A program made the translations under genes and the position numbers. A model generated the notes under the pieces. The model had not been told where the DNA came from. It made no database searches and was given only the letters and a program-made list of their open reading frames with translations. Shown piece by piece: positions 1 through 10,095 of a stretch of DNA of 64,000 bases (the first letter of the stretch is position 1; each line of letters starts with the position of its first letter). The stretch is from Bettongia penicillata ogilbyi. Its lineage: Eukaryota; Chordata; Mammalia; Diprotodontia; Potoroidae. Where the stretch lies: assembly GCA_023548195.1 (NCBI GenBank), contig JAJHZJ010000808.1:5065182-5129181 (forward strand), read 5' to 3'.

Positions 1-270
1 CTCTCCACATCAGTTCATACAAGTTTTCCAATGTTTACCTGTATCCTTCATAGTCCTTGTTTGTCATGTCACAATAATATTCTTTTATGTTCACATGCCA
101 CAGTTATCATTCCCCAGTGGAAGTGTATCCAATTTGATCCTTTTCCCTTTGCTGCTACATGAAGATCATGTGAATATATGAATGTTTTGGTACATACAGG
201 ACCATTTTATCTTTGACCTCCTTGTGGAAAATGCCCATTAACATTATAGCCACTCAAAGGGTCTGAACAG
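1..270 (-). mobile_element. L1 fragment, ORF2 end/3' region, antisense
   Basis: Reads as the complement of the marsupial L1 distal ORF2/3' region. The usual antisense landmarks (CAGTTCATACAAG, then the CCCAGT, GATCCTTTTCCC and CAAAGGG stretches) occur in order. It is truncated at the window edge. Confidence 0.65.
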
Positions 271-284
271 TTGAGTGAAATTTC

Positions 285-347
285 TTACAAAATTCTAAAT
301 TCAAATTTTACAAAATTCAAAATTTACAAAATTCAAAATTCAAAATT
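285..347 (+). repeat. AT-rich tandem repeat, ACAAAATTCAAA-type unit
   Basis: A low-complexity array of AAATTCAAA and ACAAAATTC units lies directly after the L1 fragment. Confidence 0.6.
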
Positions 348-604
348 TTGTCTAAGTTTTCCAAAATGGTTGGGCCAAACCACAGCACAAACTAACAGTA
401 TAATAATGTACCTGTCTTCCCACAGGTCCTCCAACACTGAAATGTCCTTTATTTATATCATGCTTGATTTTCTATTTATACACATGGTTATTTTAAATTC
501 TCATCAAGCACAGTATTGTACTCTTTACAATGACTTTGAACACTGAATTTCTCTGCAAATGCAAGAGTCATTTCATAGACATGATTTATTCATATAGAAA
601 TCTG

Positions 605-762
605 TAAGATACTTTTTGGTGCAAAAACTGAAAATTTTAAATAACCAAAATTGTTGATTTTATCGTCTGTTGTCCTTTTCATCTCTTGCTGAGTCACGGA
701 CTCTTCTCCCATTCATAGATCCAAAATGTAATTTCTTCCTTGCTCTCCTAATTTGAATAGAT
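605..762 (-). mobile_element. L1 ORF2 fragment, antisense
   Basis: Motifs such as GATTTTATCGTCTG, CATAGATCC and TTGCTCTCCTAATTTG match the complement of L1 ORF2. It is in the same orientation as the 1-270 fragment and may be part of the same old copy. Confidence 0.5.
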
Positions 763-765
763 TAA

Positions 766-1886
766 GCCCTTGTGCAGCACTTCCAATGAACCTGTCACAT
801 AACATCCTCTTGGACCTAAAACTTCAACTATGCCCTGAAGAAAATTTCACAACCTTACAACATGATCAGGATGAATGGGAAAACAGTTCTTTGTACACAG
901 GAGGAAAAAAAAATCAGTTGAAAATGTTAGTACCCACTAGAATTACAGTCTGTGACCTAGTTAATGCAGAGGCAGGCCATTGTGTGCCTGCATGCTTCTG
1001 ACAGAACACCTGAGTCAGCATTCTGCAGAAATGCTCATTTTCAAAGGAAGCTTGTGCTGGGATCACTTCTGTTACGCCAAGTCCACCTTGGCAGCCCTTC
1101 CCTCCCCAGCCCTCCCTCTCATCCCCCAACCTTCCGGCTTGCAGCAATTTGATTTTGATGGGGGAGTGGGGGAAGGGAGACATTGTTGAGGTCCTAGATC
1201 TAAAACAAATCTAAACAGATAGCTGCTATGTAACACTTAAAATGTCCAACATCTCCTAAAATACCAGGGCATGAGGAAATCTCACCTGATTTGCTCTGAA
1301 ATTACCACAGATGCCTCACCTGGCATCTTCTTGGTCACTTGTGAAAAGCCCAGCAAACTTTGCAGTTGCAAATTGGTCAGTTTAGTGATGGAAAAGAACA
1401 TTCTCTTTTCACAGGTCCTCATTTAAATTGTTTAAAAGGCCTATACATTAGAGGTTGTCTAATGCTTAGAATACCAAATAGGCAGTTAGGGTGTCAGAGA
1501 ACCACCCCCTTGTCTGAGGTCTTTTAAGTCATTGAAAAGATTTAAAAGTATGCCAACGGGCAAGACTTCCTTCTTCCTTTGTGGTTTGTTCTGTAGCCCA
1601 AGGACATCCTAAGTCCCCATGTCGCGGCTACCTAAAAGCCTGAGGCTCAGTCCCAGCGGCTTTTAGCATCTAAGTATCAGTCACTTCTACCACTTTGATA
1701 GAGAGTGAGACGTTTTCATCAATAGCGGTTGTCCCTCAGCTCATTTCCTCATTTGGAGAATGATGCTTTTAATGAATAGGTGAGGCCTCAACATCTAGAA
1801 GACTGTGCCTGGTGTTAAGATGACCTGGCTATAAGTTCTGGCACTCATTTAGAGTGACCTAGAGATTCTAGGTGAGTCCTTTAACT
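766..1886. other. No recognised feature
   Basis: No gene or repeat was recognised. Short open frames on both strands around 914-1189 overlap each other and have no family features. The sequence could be unique intergenic DNA or decayed repeat. Confidence 0.5.
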
Positions 1887-1894
1887 GCTTGGTG

Positions 1895-2089
1895 CAGGGG
1901 TGGGGAACCTGTGGCTACAGGTGGCCCTCTAGGTTCCCTAGTTCGACCCTTTGACTGAATCCAAATGTCACAGAACAAATCCTCTTAATGAAAAGATTTG
2001 TTCTGTAAAACTTGAATTCAAACAAAAGGCTGTACCCAAGGACCTAGAAGGCCCCCTGTGTCCTCGAGGCCACAGGTTCCCCACCCTTG
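1895..2089. mobile_element. Fold-back hAT-like MITE (copy 1)
   Basis: About 21-base terminal inverted repeats begin CAGGGGTGGGGAACCTGTGG and end in their complement. The complementarity continues inward: the two internal halves, meeting near 1990, both carry ACAGAACAAATC in opposite senses. A second copy lies at 54129-54313. Size and termini fit a non-autonomous hAT element. The flanking 8-mers do not match well here, so the insertion is old. Confidence 0.7.
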
Positions 2090-2299
2090 GCAGGTCACCT
2101 TCTAAAATGTTGATTTTCATTGCTAGGGGGAGTTTCTTCTTCCTGGAATTCTCTACTCTAAATACATGGAGACAGGGGTGTTGTGAGGAAAACACTTGGT
2201 AACCCTTAAAACCACAAATGGGTGCTATCTGGCTATTTTTCCTTGGCTTTCTCTATTTTTTTCCCTAACTCTTTTGAATCAAATTGGAATGCCTCTCCC

Positions 2300-2760
2300 A
2301 TCTTTACATTAGGCATTACTTTTTTCCATGTCTGCAAAGTGCTCCCTCAGATATCTGAATTGTCCCCTTCCTTCAAGGCTCTTAAGATGCTACTTTCTCC
2401 ATGAAGCTTTCTCTGGCCCCTCCAATTGACTTCCTTTCCTCAAATTATCTTGTTTTTGTTAGTTCAGATGTTGTAATTCCCAGTAGAATCTAAGTTTAAG
2501 ATTCTTGTGGCCAGGGGATACTTCTTCTCCCCACCCTACCCCCATTTTGGAGGTAATTAGGGTTAATGACTTACCCAGGGTCATTCAGCTACTAAGTGTC
2601 TGAGGGCAAATTTGAAGTTAGGTCCTCCTGAATCCAGGGTTGGTGCTAGCTGCCCCCAAAGGGCTACTTCCAGTTTTTGCTTTTCTATCTCCAGGATGTA
2701 GCATAGAACTTTGTTCTTAGTAGGCATTGAATAAATACTCCTTTAATGGATTCAACTAAA
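2300..2760 (+). mobile_element. L2 LINE 3' end, interrupted
   Basis: The L2 3' signature is in sense order: CTCCATGAAGCTTTCTCTGGCC, and finally TAGTAGGCATTGAATAAATAC. It is interrupted by the antisense SINE at about 2548-2656. Confidence 0.65.
2548..2656 (-). mobile_element. tRNA-derived marsupial SINE, antisense
   Basis: The complement shows the order GGGCAGCTAG, GGAGGACCT, CAGACACTTAG, GACCCTGGGTAAGTCA, the tRNA-like head of MAR1-type SINEs. It lacks a recognisable RTE tail. Confidence 0.7.
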
Positions 2761-2904
2761 TCTGTCTTCTGATTTGATGTCTTCATTATCATTTGAAAGG
2801 AAAGGCAGTGTGTAGAAAACCTGTCCTTCATATACAGACATGATAATTTTGATGCATCTTTGATGTATTATGTGTATTATAATGAAGTTTATAGATTACA
2901 ATAT

Positions 2905-3045
2905 CATAAATTTAGAGATGGAAGGGACCTCAGGGACAATCAGGTTCAATCCTCTCATTTTACAGACGAGGAAACTAAGGCCAAAGGAAATTAAGTGATT
3001 TGGTCTGGGCCATATAGGCAGTAAGTGTCAGAGCTGTTTTCTTCT
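2905..3045 (-). mobile_element. MIR/THER1-type SINE, antisense
   Basis: Contains AGATGGAAGGGACCT and CATTTTACAGACGAGGAAACTA, standard landmarks of the reverse strand of MIR/THER1 CORE-SINEs. Confidence 0.65.
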
Positions 3046-3059
3046 TCAGACCCACCCAT

Positions 3060-4590
3060 AGATTCTCACCTAGTCTGCTTGCCAAGTAATGGCAAAATTT
3101 GTGACAAATCAGATTAACCAAGGAATGCGGTTTCTGGTCATGCTCTGGAATAAATTCTCATAAAGATTCAACTCATGATCGTGGTTTCATTTTCACTATT
3201 TTCTAACAAAACAAGCTAAAAGACCACCAGGATCAAATAATTAGAAGATTTGTTTAACTTTTTTTTTTTGGTCTCTATAAATCATCAAAACATTTTACTG
3301 ATGCCTTTTGTTTTACATCCTAGTAATTTCTATAAACATAAATGTAGAATCCCTCTCTTGTAAAAAAATTAGTTAAAGGCTAACATTCAATATATACAAT
3401 ATTCTGCCATAGTAGACCCCTACCTTTCTGCCACAAAGAGGGAGGTATGTGTCATTATATGTTTTCTGGGATTATTAGTGATTTTAAAAATAATTTAATA
3501 CAACTTTGTATTTACATGGCATTGTCAGGTATTGTTTCTCTGTCCGATTCTTTGCTTTCCTTGATTAATGAATGTCAAAGCATATTTAAAATTACCTTCT
3601 CAATTCCATAGAGAATATTAAGAAATAATATTTCCCCAACCTAAAACCCTTCCCAAGCTTTTCACTTTAGGAAAGTGGGTAGAACAAAAGCTTTCTTAGG
3701 TAAATGAATTGAGTACTTCTTGTCTTTTAATAACATATAGGATTAATTCTTGTCTTAATGAGGTCATTATCTGAAGCGATGGGCCCCAAAACTCACCTAA
3801 GGACTGAGTCCTCTTTTTCATTCAAAGTTAAGATATTGAGGGGGGTGGGAGATGGGGGATGGGTACGAAAAGAATCTTTTCAGTACTTAAGGGGAGTGAT
3901 TCAGGAATAATTAAGTAGTGACTATTTCCAAACTTTATATTAACATATTTTGATCTTTCCTGGCTCAGGATTCCTAAAAATATTACCTCAAATCACCTTA
4001 GGGTAGAATCACATAAGAAGCCATGAAAAGGACTATGCGAATAGAGGCATTTCTTTCTCTATGGTAGGCATTCTTTGATATAGAATAATGTTAACTAAAA
4101 ATTCTTCTTGACAGACTTGTGCCTAAACCCCAAATAGATTAATATTTTTCTTTGTCATTCAGAGAAAAGAATTACTTCCAAAAGGTATCAACAGTAATTT
4201 CTCTAGCTTTGAGTACAAATCACTCTCTGTTATTAAACATGTTCTGGAAGTGGAGCATTCTAACGACTAAAGCATTTCACATCTAGCGTGTCTCTCCCTT
4301 TCTTCCCTCTTATGCCCGCCCCACCCTCCTCTTGTTTTTCTCCAACTCCCTTTCCACACGTTTCTTCTCTGTTAAAAAGCTTTTCTCAGTTCTGGAGCCT
4401 ACATTGATATCCCCCTTCTCTGAAATCCTGTTGTACTTATAATTAGCAGCACACTATATGACCTTTAACTGTTCTCTCCTTGTCCTATTTCACAGTGAAA
4501 CAATGCAATTGTCTTGTGGGTAAGAGCTACAAGTCTTTGGAACTGCCACATGGCTTAACATTAGTAACATACCATTATATGTACTCTCTA
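3060..4590. other. No recognised feature
   Basis: AT-rich sequence without a coding signal or clear repeat. It includes a short poly-T tract at about 3259-3269. Confidence 0.5.
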
Positions 4591-4599
4591 AATTAATGA

Positions 4600-4720
4600 A
4601 TGCATGGATGGATGGATGGCTGGATGGATGGAAAAAGCATTCATAAATGGCACTATGCCAAGTATTAGTGATGGAAAAATCAGTCCCTGACCTCAAGATG
4701 CTTAAAGACAGTCCACATCA
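4600..4720 (-). repeat. (GGAT)n simple repeat joined to a decayed L2-like end
   Basis: Seven or so GGAT-type units (about 4604-4632) are followed by AAATGGCACTATGCCAAGTATTAG and CAGTCCCTGACCTCAAGATGCTTA, which resemble the antisense L2 3' end. Confidence 0.5.
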
Positions 4721-4979
4721 ATTTCACACTACCGATGTAATTGCAGATCTGATTCTACTCTGCCAAAAATTCATCACGACCAGTATCTATGGGTAATATC
4801 CTCTGGGTGGTCTTGGGTTTTATTTAAACCTTTCAGGTCACCCCTTAATTTGGTGGATTCTCTTTCATCAGCACTTTCTTCCAAAGGTGCTCCCAAATTC
4901 CTTGGGGATCAAGACTGAGGCAGAGGAATGAATCTCTAGTGCAAACGTTGATCCTTTCCCATCATGTATGACACATTTT

Positions 4980-5020
4980 AACAATAACCAAAAAAAAAAA
5001 AAAGATAAAAAAAAAGAAAG
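4980..5020 (+). repeat. A-rich tract
   Basis: Runs of A interrupted by GAT and G, possibly a retrotransposon tail of an element too decayed to name. Confidence 0.6.
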
Positions 5021-5559
5021 CATTTGAGGAGTTTTGACCAAGGAAAACACAGAAATCCTGGGAACAGCACTAGCTGCCAGTCTTCACCACAAACACATAT
5101 TCTCCCAGTGCTTAGAAAATAGTTCCAGTTTATCATGGGAGATAAGGATGCTTGTTGCTATGGCATTGAAAATATTAGTCATAGCAAGACTGATGCCCAA
5201 TCTAGCACTTCCACACTCAAATGCAATGTACAGTTCTGGCATCTCTGACTGAATCTGAGAAAATCAGTGATACTGAAACAAGCATTGCATCAAAGGACTT
5301 CTGCTTTTCTTTCTCTATTAAGTCTTAAAGGTTGGTGTAAAAGATGAGTCAGAGCATCGGACTGAGAACTGAGGGAAATAATTAGCAAGAGGATGCTTTC
5401 ACCCTGAGCTCGCTTCCAGCTTATCTTGGCACTGTCTGTGTCCCACAGCTGCCTTTCCCTTAATGACCATCCTCACCTGATCCTGGTTCTCTTCTGAATC
5501 ACTTATTTCTTAGTTTTCTATTTCCCTTCAGTGCATGCTTGCTTTTCCTGCCTCCAATG

Positions 5560-5675
5560 ACCTTCTTCTCTTTGGGTTTCCTCAGTCTTCCTTCTTCCCT
5601 CCTTTTATGTATATCACCATCACTTAGCACAGTGCTAGGTTCATGGTAAGTACTTAATAAATGCTTTTTCCTCCC
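5560..5675 (+). mobile_element. L2 LINE 3' terminal fragment
   Basis: Shows CACTTAGCACAGTGCTAGG and TAAGTACTTAATAAATGC, the L2 3' end in sense orientation. Confidence 0.6.
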
Positions 5676-5699
5676 TTTCTTCCATCCCAACTCTGGATT

Positions 5700-6830
5700 T
5701 TCCCTGTTTTCTACAATTTCTTACCCTATTACTCTTTAGGTCCATCTCCACAATCTACTTTGCTCCCTTGGTTAATAGGTTTTCCTAGATTCACTTGGTA
5801 ATGCTCTGATGCACTTCTCTCTTGGAATGAATTAACTTATCTAGAGAAACAACCCTTTTAAGAAATCCACAGACCCAAGCACAACTTTTCGAGGAGAAAA
5901 AAATGACCTAATCCATCAAGTTCTGGTTATAATAGGAGAAAAGGGATTTGATTGACTGACTTCTAAAGTCCCTTCCCATCCTAAACTACAAACCTAGAAC
6001 TCCATCTATATTTTCTGTTCATTACCATGAACAGAAATTCTAGTTCTAGTAGATTCTAGTCTACTAGTCTTCTAGGGGGCAATTTTCTAAGTCAGAGACT
6101 GGTTATCTGCATGGGACTTCATTCACCAGGAGCTCCTCATACCAGCAAAGTCATGAATGCTTCTTGAGTATGTGTGTGTTCAAGGCACTGTGATTTCATT
6201 GGCATGAAAATGTGGCACTCCTATATATAGAGGATCCAGGCTGCAAACCCAATATTTTCTAATTTCCAACTCAGGACTCTTCCATAGCATTGTGCCACCC
6301 TTAATACCAAGCCCTTTTGCTCTTCCATCAGGTTATTCCCACTGTTATATATGCATCTCTCTTTCTCCTCTCCTCACTTCTATGTTACCCTTTTTTCTTT
6401 CTTCTTCCCTCCTAGAGGGATGTTTAAGAACTGAAAAAAATTTAAAATGCTCTCTCTATACTTTCTAGTACTGACCTTATGCACTTAGCTCTTGACTTTG
6501 ATCTGTTCACAATTTAGTCTGGTTCCCCCGTAACTCCTAAACTAGCTTTCTCTCTGGGAAGACAGAACTTCCTGGAACTAAGAGTAGAGGAAAGAAGAGG
6601 GTGGGGTGCTTCTTCATCCCGAACTCTCAGGCAAAGTAGGCTAGATTGTTCTAAAAGGTATTAAAACCATTCTTGAGACTTAATTGGCTCCAGGAACTAA
6701 AGGTTTGAGCAGTTGATATAACTTCCCCATATACTTAGTGAAAACAGTCAAGAGGAGCCTCAGACACTTCCTGATGCTTGGTTCAAATGATACCTTGTGC
6801 AACTCAGAGACAGGTCTTTTAGTCTCTCAG
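5700..6830. other. No recognised feature
   Basis: Pyrimidine-rich and mixed sequence without a gene. A MIR-like stretch (CTAAAGTCCCTTCCCATCC, near 5965) is too short to call. Confidence 0.45.
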
Positions 6831-6831
6831 A

Positions 6832-6950
6832 CTATCTATTTATCTATCTGTCTATCTATCTATCATCTATCTATCTATGTAGATATAGATACACATATTA
6901 CATATACACATATACAAATATACATACACATTGCTACAAATATGTGTGTA
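6832..6950 (+). repeat. (TATC)n / (TA,CA)n compound microsatellite
   Basis: About twelve TATC-type units with one indel are followed by ATAC/CATA repeats. Confidence 0.9.
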
Positions 6951-7022
6951 TGATGTATCTGTGAATTTGATCTAAATCTGTGATTTATTTCTTCAGTGTG
7001 GGGAATTATTGATGTGGAAATA

Positions 7023-7039
7023 TGTACACACACACACAC
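7023..7039 (+). repeat. (CA)n short microsatellite
   Basis: Eight CA units. Confidence 0.8.
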
Positions 7040-7242
7040 CTTACTGTGAATGAATCAATTAGATCCATAACAGGTTGAGAACAGGATACACTGAAAAGAA
7101 GAGAAACTAGCATTGCTGAAGTGTGGGCAAATTACAGAAAGAGGAGGCTAGTGCTAGTGGTTCCAGAGAAAATCTCTCTGGAGATTTTTATAGCAGGTTG
7201 GCCCTGTTCGGCAGTAACTAGAACTCTCCCCGGGAAGAGCTA

Positions 7243-7482
7243 GAATGGCTAGAGGTGGTACAGTGGATAAAATGCTGAAAGACTCATCCTCCCAAGTTCA
7301 AATCCAGCCTCAGAGACTTACTAACTGGGTGACCATGGGCAAGTCACTTAACCCTCTTCATCTCAGTTTCCTTATCTATAAAATGAGCTGGAGAAGGAAA
7401 TGGCAAACAATTATAGTATCTTTGCAAGAAAACCAAATAGGGTCATGAAGAATTGAACACAACTGACAACAACTGAACAACA
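7243..7482 (+). mobile_element. tRNA-RTE SINE, full length
   Basis: Head: GGTACAGTGGATAAAATGCTG, AGTTCAAATCCAGCCTCAGA and GTGACCATGGGCAAGTCACTTA. Tail: GAGCTGGAGAAGGAAATGGCAAA through GGGTCATGAAG and CAACAACTGAACAAC. The tail matches the 3' end of BovB/RTE LINEs, which would have supplied the mobilising enzyme. Confidence 0.85.
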
Positions 7483-7489
7483 GAGCTCT

Positions 7490-8300
7490 TCCTCTAGGAG
7501 TCCTTCCTGTTCCCAAGGAAAGGACTTTGCCACGTTCATCTATGCTTTGTGCTGAGTGGCATGCTGTCTCAGAGTGTCTCGTTTATTTCTTCTGCCTATT
7601 CTACTTGTGGTTTAGCTCAGATCATATTAACACCATGAGCCAGAATATCATTGCTTCTGAGTCTGCTATAGTAATATTTTTTATTTATATTATGAAGAGG
7701 ACCAGAAACTCAATCCTAAGTGGACCTTAAGTGGGAATAGCCCATTGTTTCTTGTTTCTCTTTATCAGTAAAAATAAGAAGACAATACGCAGTGCAAGGC
7801 CTTGAAGGTAGCAGTTGCCCAATACCAGGAGCAATCGGTGAATGAGTGAGAGAACAAATGATCTGCTTTTTCATCTAAAGGAAAATCCCTAAGGGTAAGA
7901 AAATTGCACAACAGAAATTTCTGAAATGAGTATCTTAGGAAATTAGAATTTTAGTGTTATGGCTTAGTTTCAGTAAACAATTTTCTTATAAGAATGTGCC
8001 AATATCCACATAAGCTACTCTGGGGACATCTTTCTTTTTGGAAGATCTATTTAAATTATGGCTAGGAAAAAAAATCTGCAAACCATTTGCCCTCTCACTA
8101 GCATCAACATCTCCATATCACCCTCTGAAAATTCCTTCTCTGGAAAATAGCATTGCTTATTTTCTGACCTCCTTTACCATGTAAAACATACTTTTAAAAA
8201 ATGTGAAGAAAACAGGCTTTCAAACCTCAGGGACATCATCATTTTTAATATAAGGCTGAGATATTGATTTCAATGAATCAAGAGTTTCAGAAATGGAGCT
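7490..8300. other. No recognised feature
   Basis: Mixed AT-rich sequence. A 67-codon open frame at 7527-7730 has no recognisable domain. Confidence 0.45.
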
Positions 8301-8305
8301 CCAGG

Positions 8306-8306
<1 letters not shown>

Positions 8307-8342
<36 letters not shown>
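8307..8342 (+). repeat. (AC)18 microsatellite
   Basis: A pure, uninterrupted AC tract; the longest perfect dinucleotide repeat in the window and therefore likely polymorphic. Confidence 0.95.
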
Positions 8343-8344
<2 letters not shown>

Positions 8345-8947
8345 CTGGAGGTAGAAGTGTGTCATGCTGAGATGAAAGCCGAAGACATGATGAATAATTC
8401 GCCCAACACAGTCCTGGTTTTCAAAGCAAGCGACTTTGAACAAAGCAACTGAAAAAAATCTCAATTATGGGAATGAGGACAATAGATGTCTGGCCATGGA
8501 TGGATCAATCATGTTAGCAGTTATGAATCTACACAGAAACTAAGCTAGTTTTTTTCTTGAAAAAAATCCATAACCTATTTAATACAGATATTAGATTTGC
8601 AAACATGTAGGTTAATGACAAAAGAGTCTGGACATTAATCATATTCTAGAAATGCAGTTAGTAGCTTGCCTGACTCAGTTCATTGCAGTGATACTTTATT
8701 TAATGAATCTTTTGAGGAGGGGGAACCCATGAACTCCTTTTAACAAGGCTGTCCTGAGTGTGAAGAGGGTTTGGAGAAATTCCTATTTCTTAAGAACTGG
8801 CTTGGCAAAAGTAGGAGGAAAAGAAGAGAGCCATACTGACTCAACCAGATATCTCTTGTCAGTGGTCCTGGGCCCTGGTTTGGCTAAGGAAAGACCTGCA
8901 TTCCCAGAGATGCCGTAGCTCCATTACCTAGGGATGGAAGACGGTAC
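8343..8947. other. No recognised feature
   Basis: No gene or clear repeat seen. Confidence 0.45.
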
Positions 8948-9184
8948 AGGGGCAACTAGGTGGCACAGAGAATAAAGCACTGGGACCTGGAATCAGAAAG
9001 ACCCTGGGTTCAAATTTAACCTCATACACTTACTAATTGTGTGACCTTCGTGTCACCTAACTCCAATATGCCTCAGTTTCCTCATCTGTATAAAATGATC
9101 TGGAGAAGGAAATGGCAAACCACTCCAGTATCTTTGCCAAGAAAACCCCAAAAAGGGTCATGAAAAGTTAGACCAGAATGAGTG
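8948..9184 (+). mobile_element. tRNA-RTE SINE, full length
   Basis: Begins GGGGCAACTAGGTGGCACAG. It carries the tRNA-like head, then CTCATCTGTATAAAATGATCTGGAGAAGG and the RTE-type tail AACCACTCCAGTATCTTTGCC. Confidence 0.85.
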
Positions 9185-9776
9185 GTTTGGGCCCATATAT
9201 GGCCTTGTCCGCATCATTGTGTGGGAGTTGGTCCCAGAGAAGCACCCTGACAATCAACAAGAAGGCCTGGGAACCACAGTCTGCTTTGTCAGAAGTCAAA
9301 GCTGTAACAAGCATGGAGTACACATGAAGAGGAAGGGTTATTGCTTGTAGGTTGGACTGGGAAGAAAAGCCTGGGGTGAAAAAGTTTCTGAGCTATTTAA
9401 CTAATTATTCTTGCTAACTAGGTGTTAAATGCAATCGTTTCTATGAGCACACTTGAAATATAGCCCTGAAACAAAGCCCAAAATCCTTCCCCCACATTCC
9501 ACCTAAAATATGGCTCTCCCTAAAGCCAGCACTTGCCCTGTTTTCTCATCCCTACAACTGCTGTGTGATTTTTACCTCTAGCTACAAACTTTCTGGAAAT
9601 GTCAGCTCTCAGGATATATCCCCCTCCACTAATGGCATTACTGCATTTTAATTGAGCAAATAGGGTAGTGAAAGAAATGCTTTAAATTACACAATTCCTC
9701 TGTTCATTCTAGACATTGTCCAGGCCAAGTGGTTGACTCAATGATCGAGAGCACTTATGGTGTGGATAGCAAAATT
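9185..9776. other. No recognised feature
   Basis: No gene or clear repeat seen between the two SINEs. Confidence 0.45.
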
Positions 9777-10095
9777 ATGAACCATTGTATGTTCGTCCTT
9801 TGTTGCTGAAGAAGACCATGCCATCAGAGAAATGATGACATGACTTGCACTTGACTTTGTTTTAAGTGAGGGAGGGCTGTGCAGATCACCAGCCTCACTT
9901 CTCCTCCAGAGCCATCTGAATCCAGGATGACTGGAGATGACCCAGGATGAGGCAATTGGGGTTAAGTGACTTGCCCAAGGTCACACAGCTAGTGATTGTC
10001 AAGTGTCTGAGGTGACATTTGAACTCAGGTCCTCCTGACTCCTGCACTGGTGCTCTATCCACTTCACCACCTAGCTGCCCATGAACCATTGTATG
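9777..10095 (-). mobile_element. tRNA-RTE SINE with perfect 15-bp target duplication
   Basis: The element (9792-10080) lies antisense: its complement begins GGGCAGCTAGGTGGTGAAG and ends in a second tail type running through GATGGCATGGTCTTCTTC and AACAAAGGACGAAC. It is flanked by identical copies of ATGAACCATTGTATG at 9777-9791 and 10081-10095. The exact duplication marks a comparatively recent LINE-mediated insertion. Confidence 0.92.

Noticed and set aside
8264..8464. Histidine/threonine- and valine/cysteine-rich short frames
   Set aside because: They are translations of the (AC)n microsatellite.
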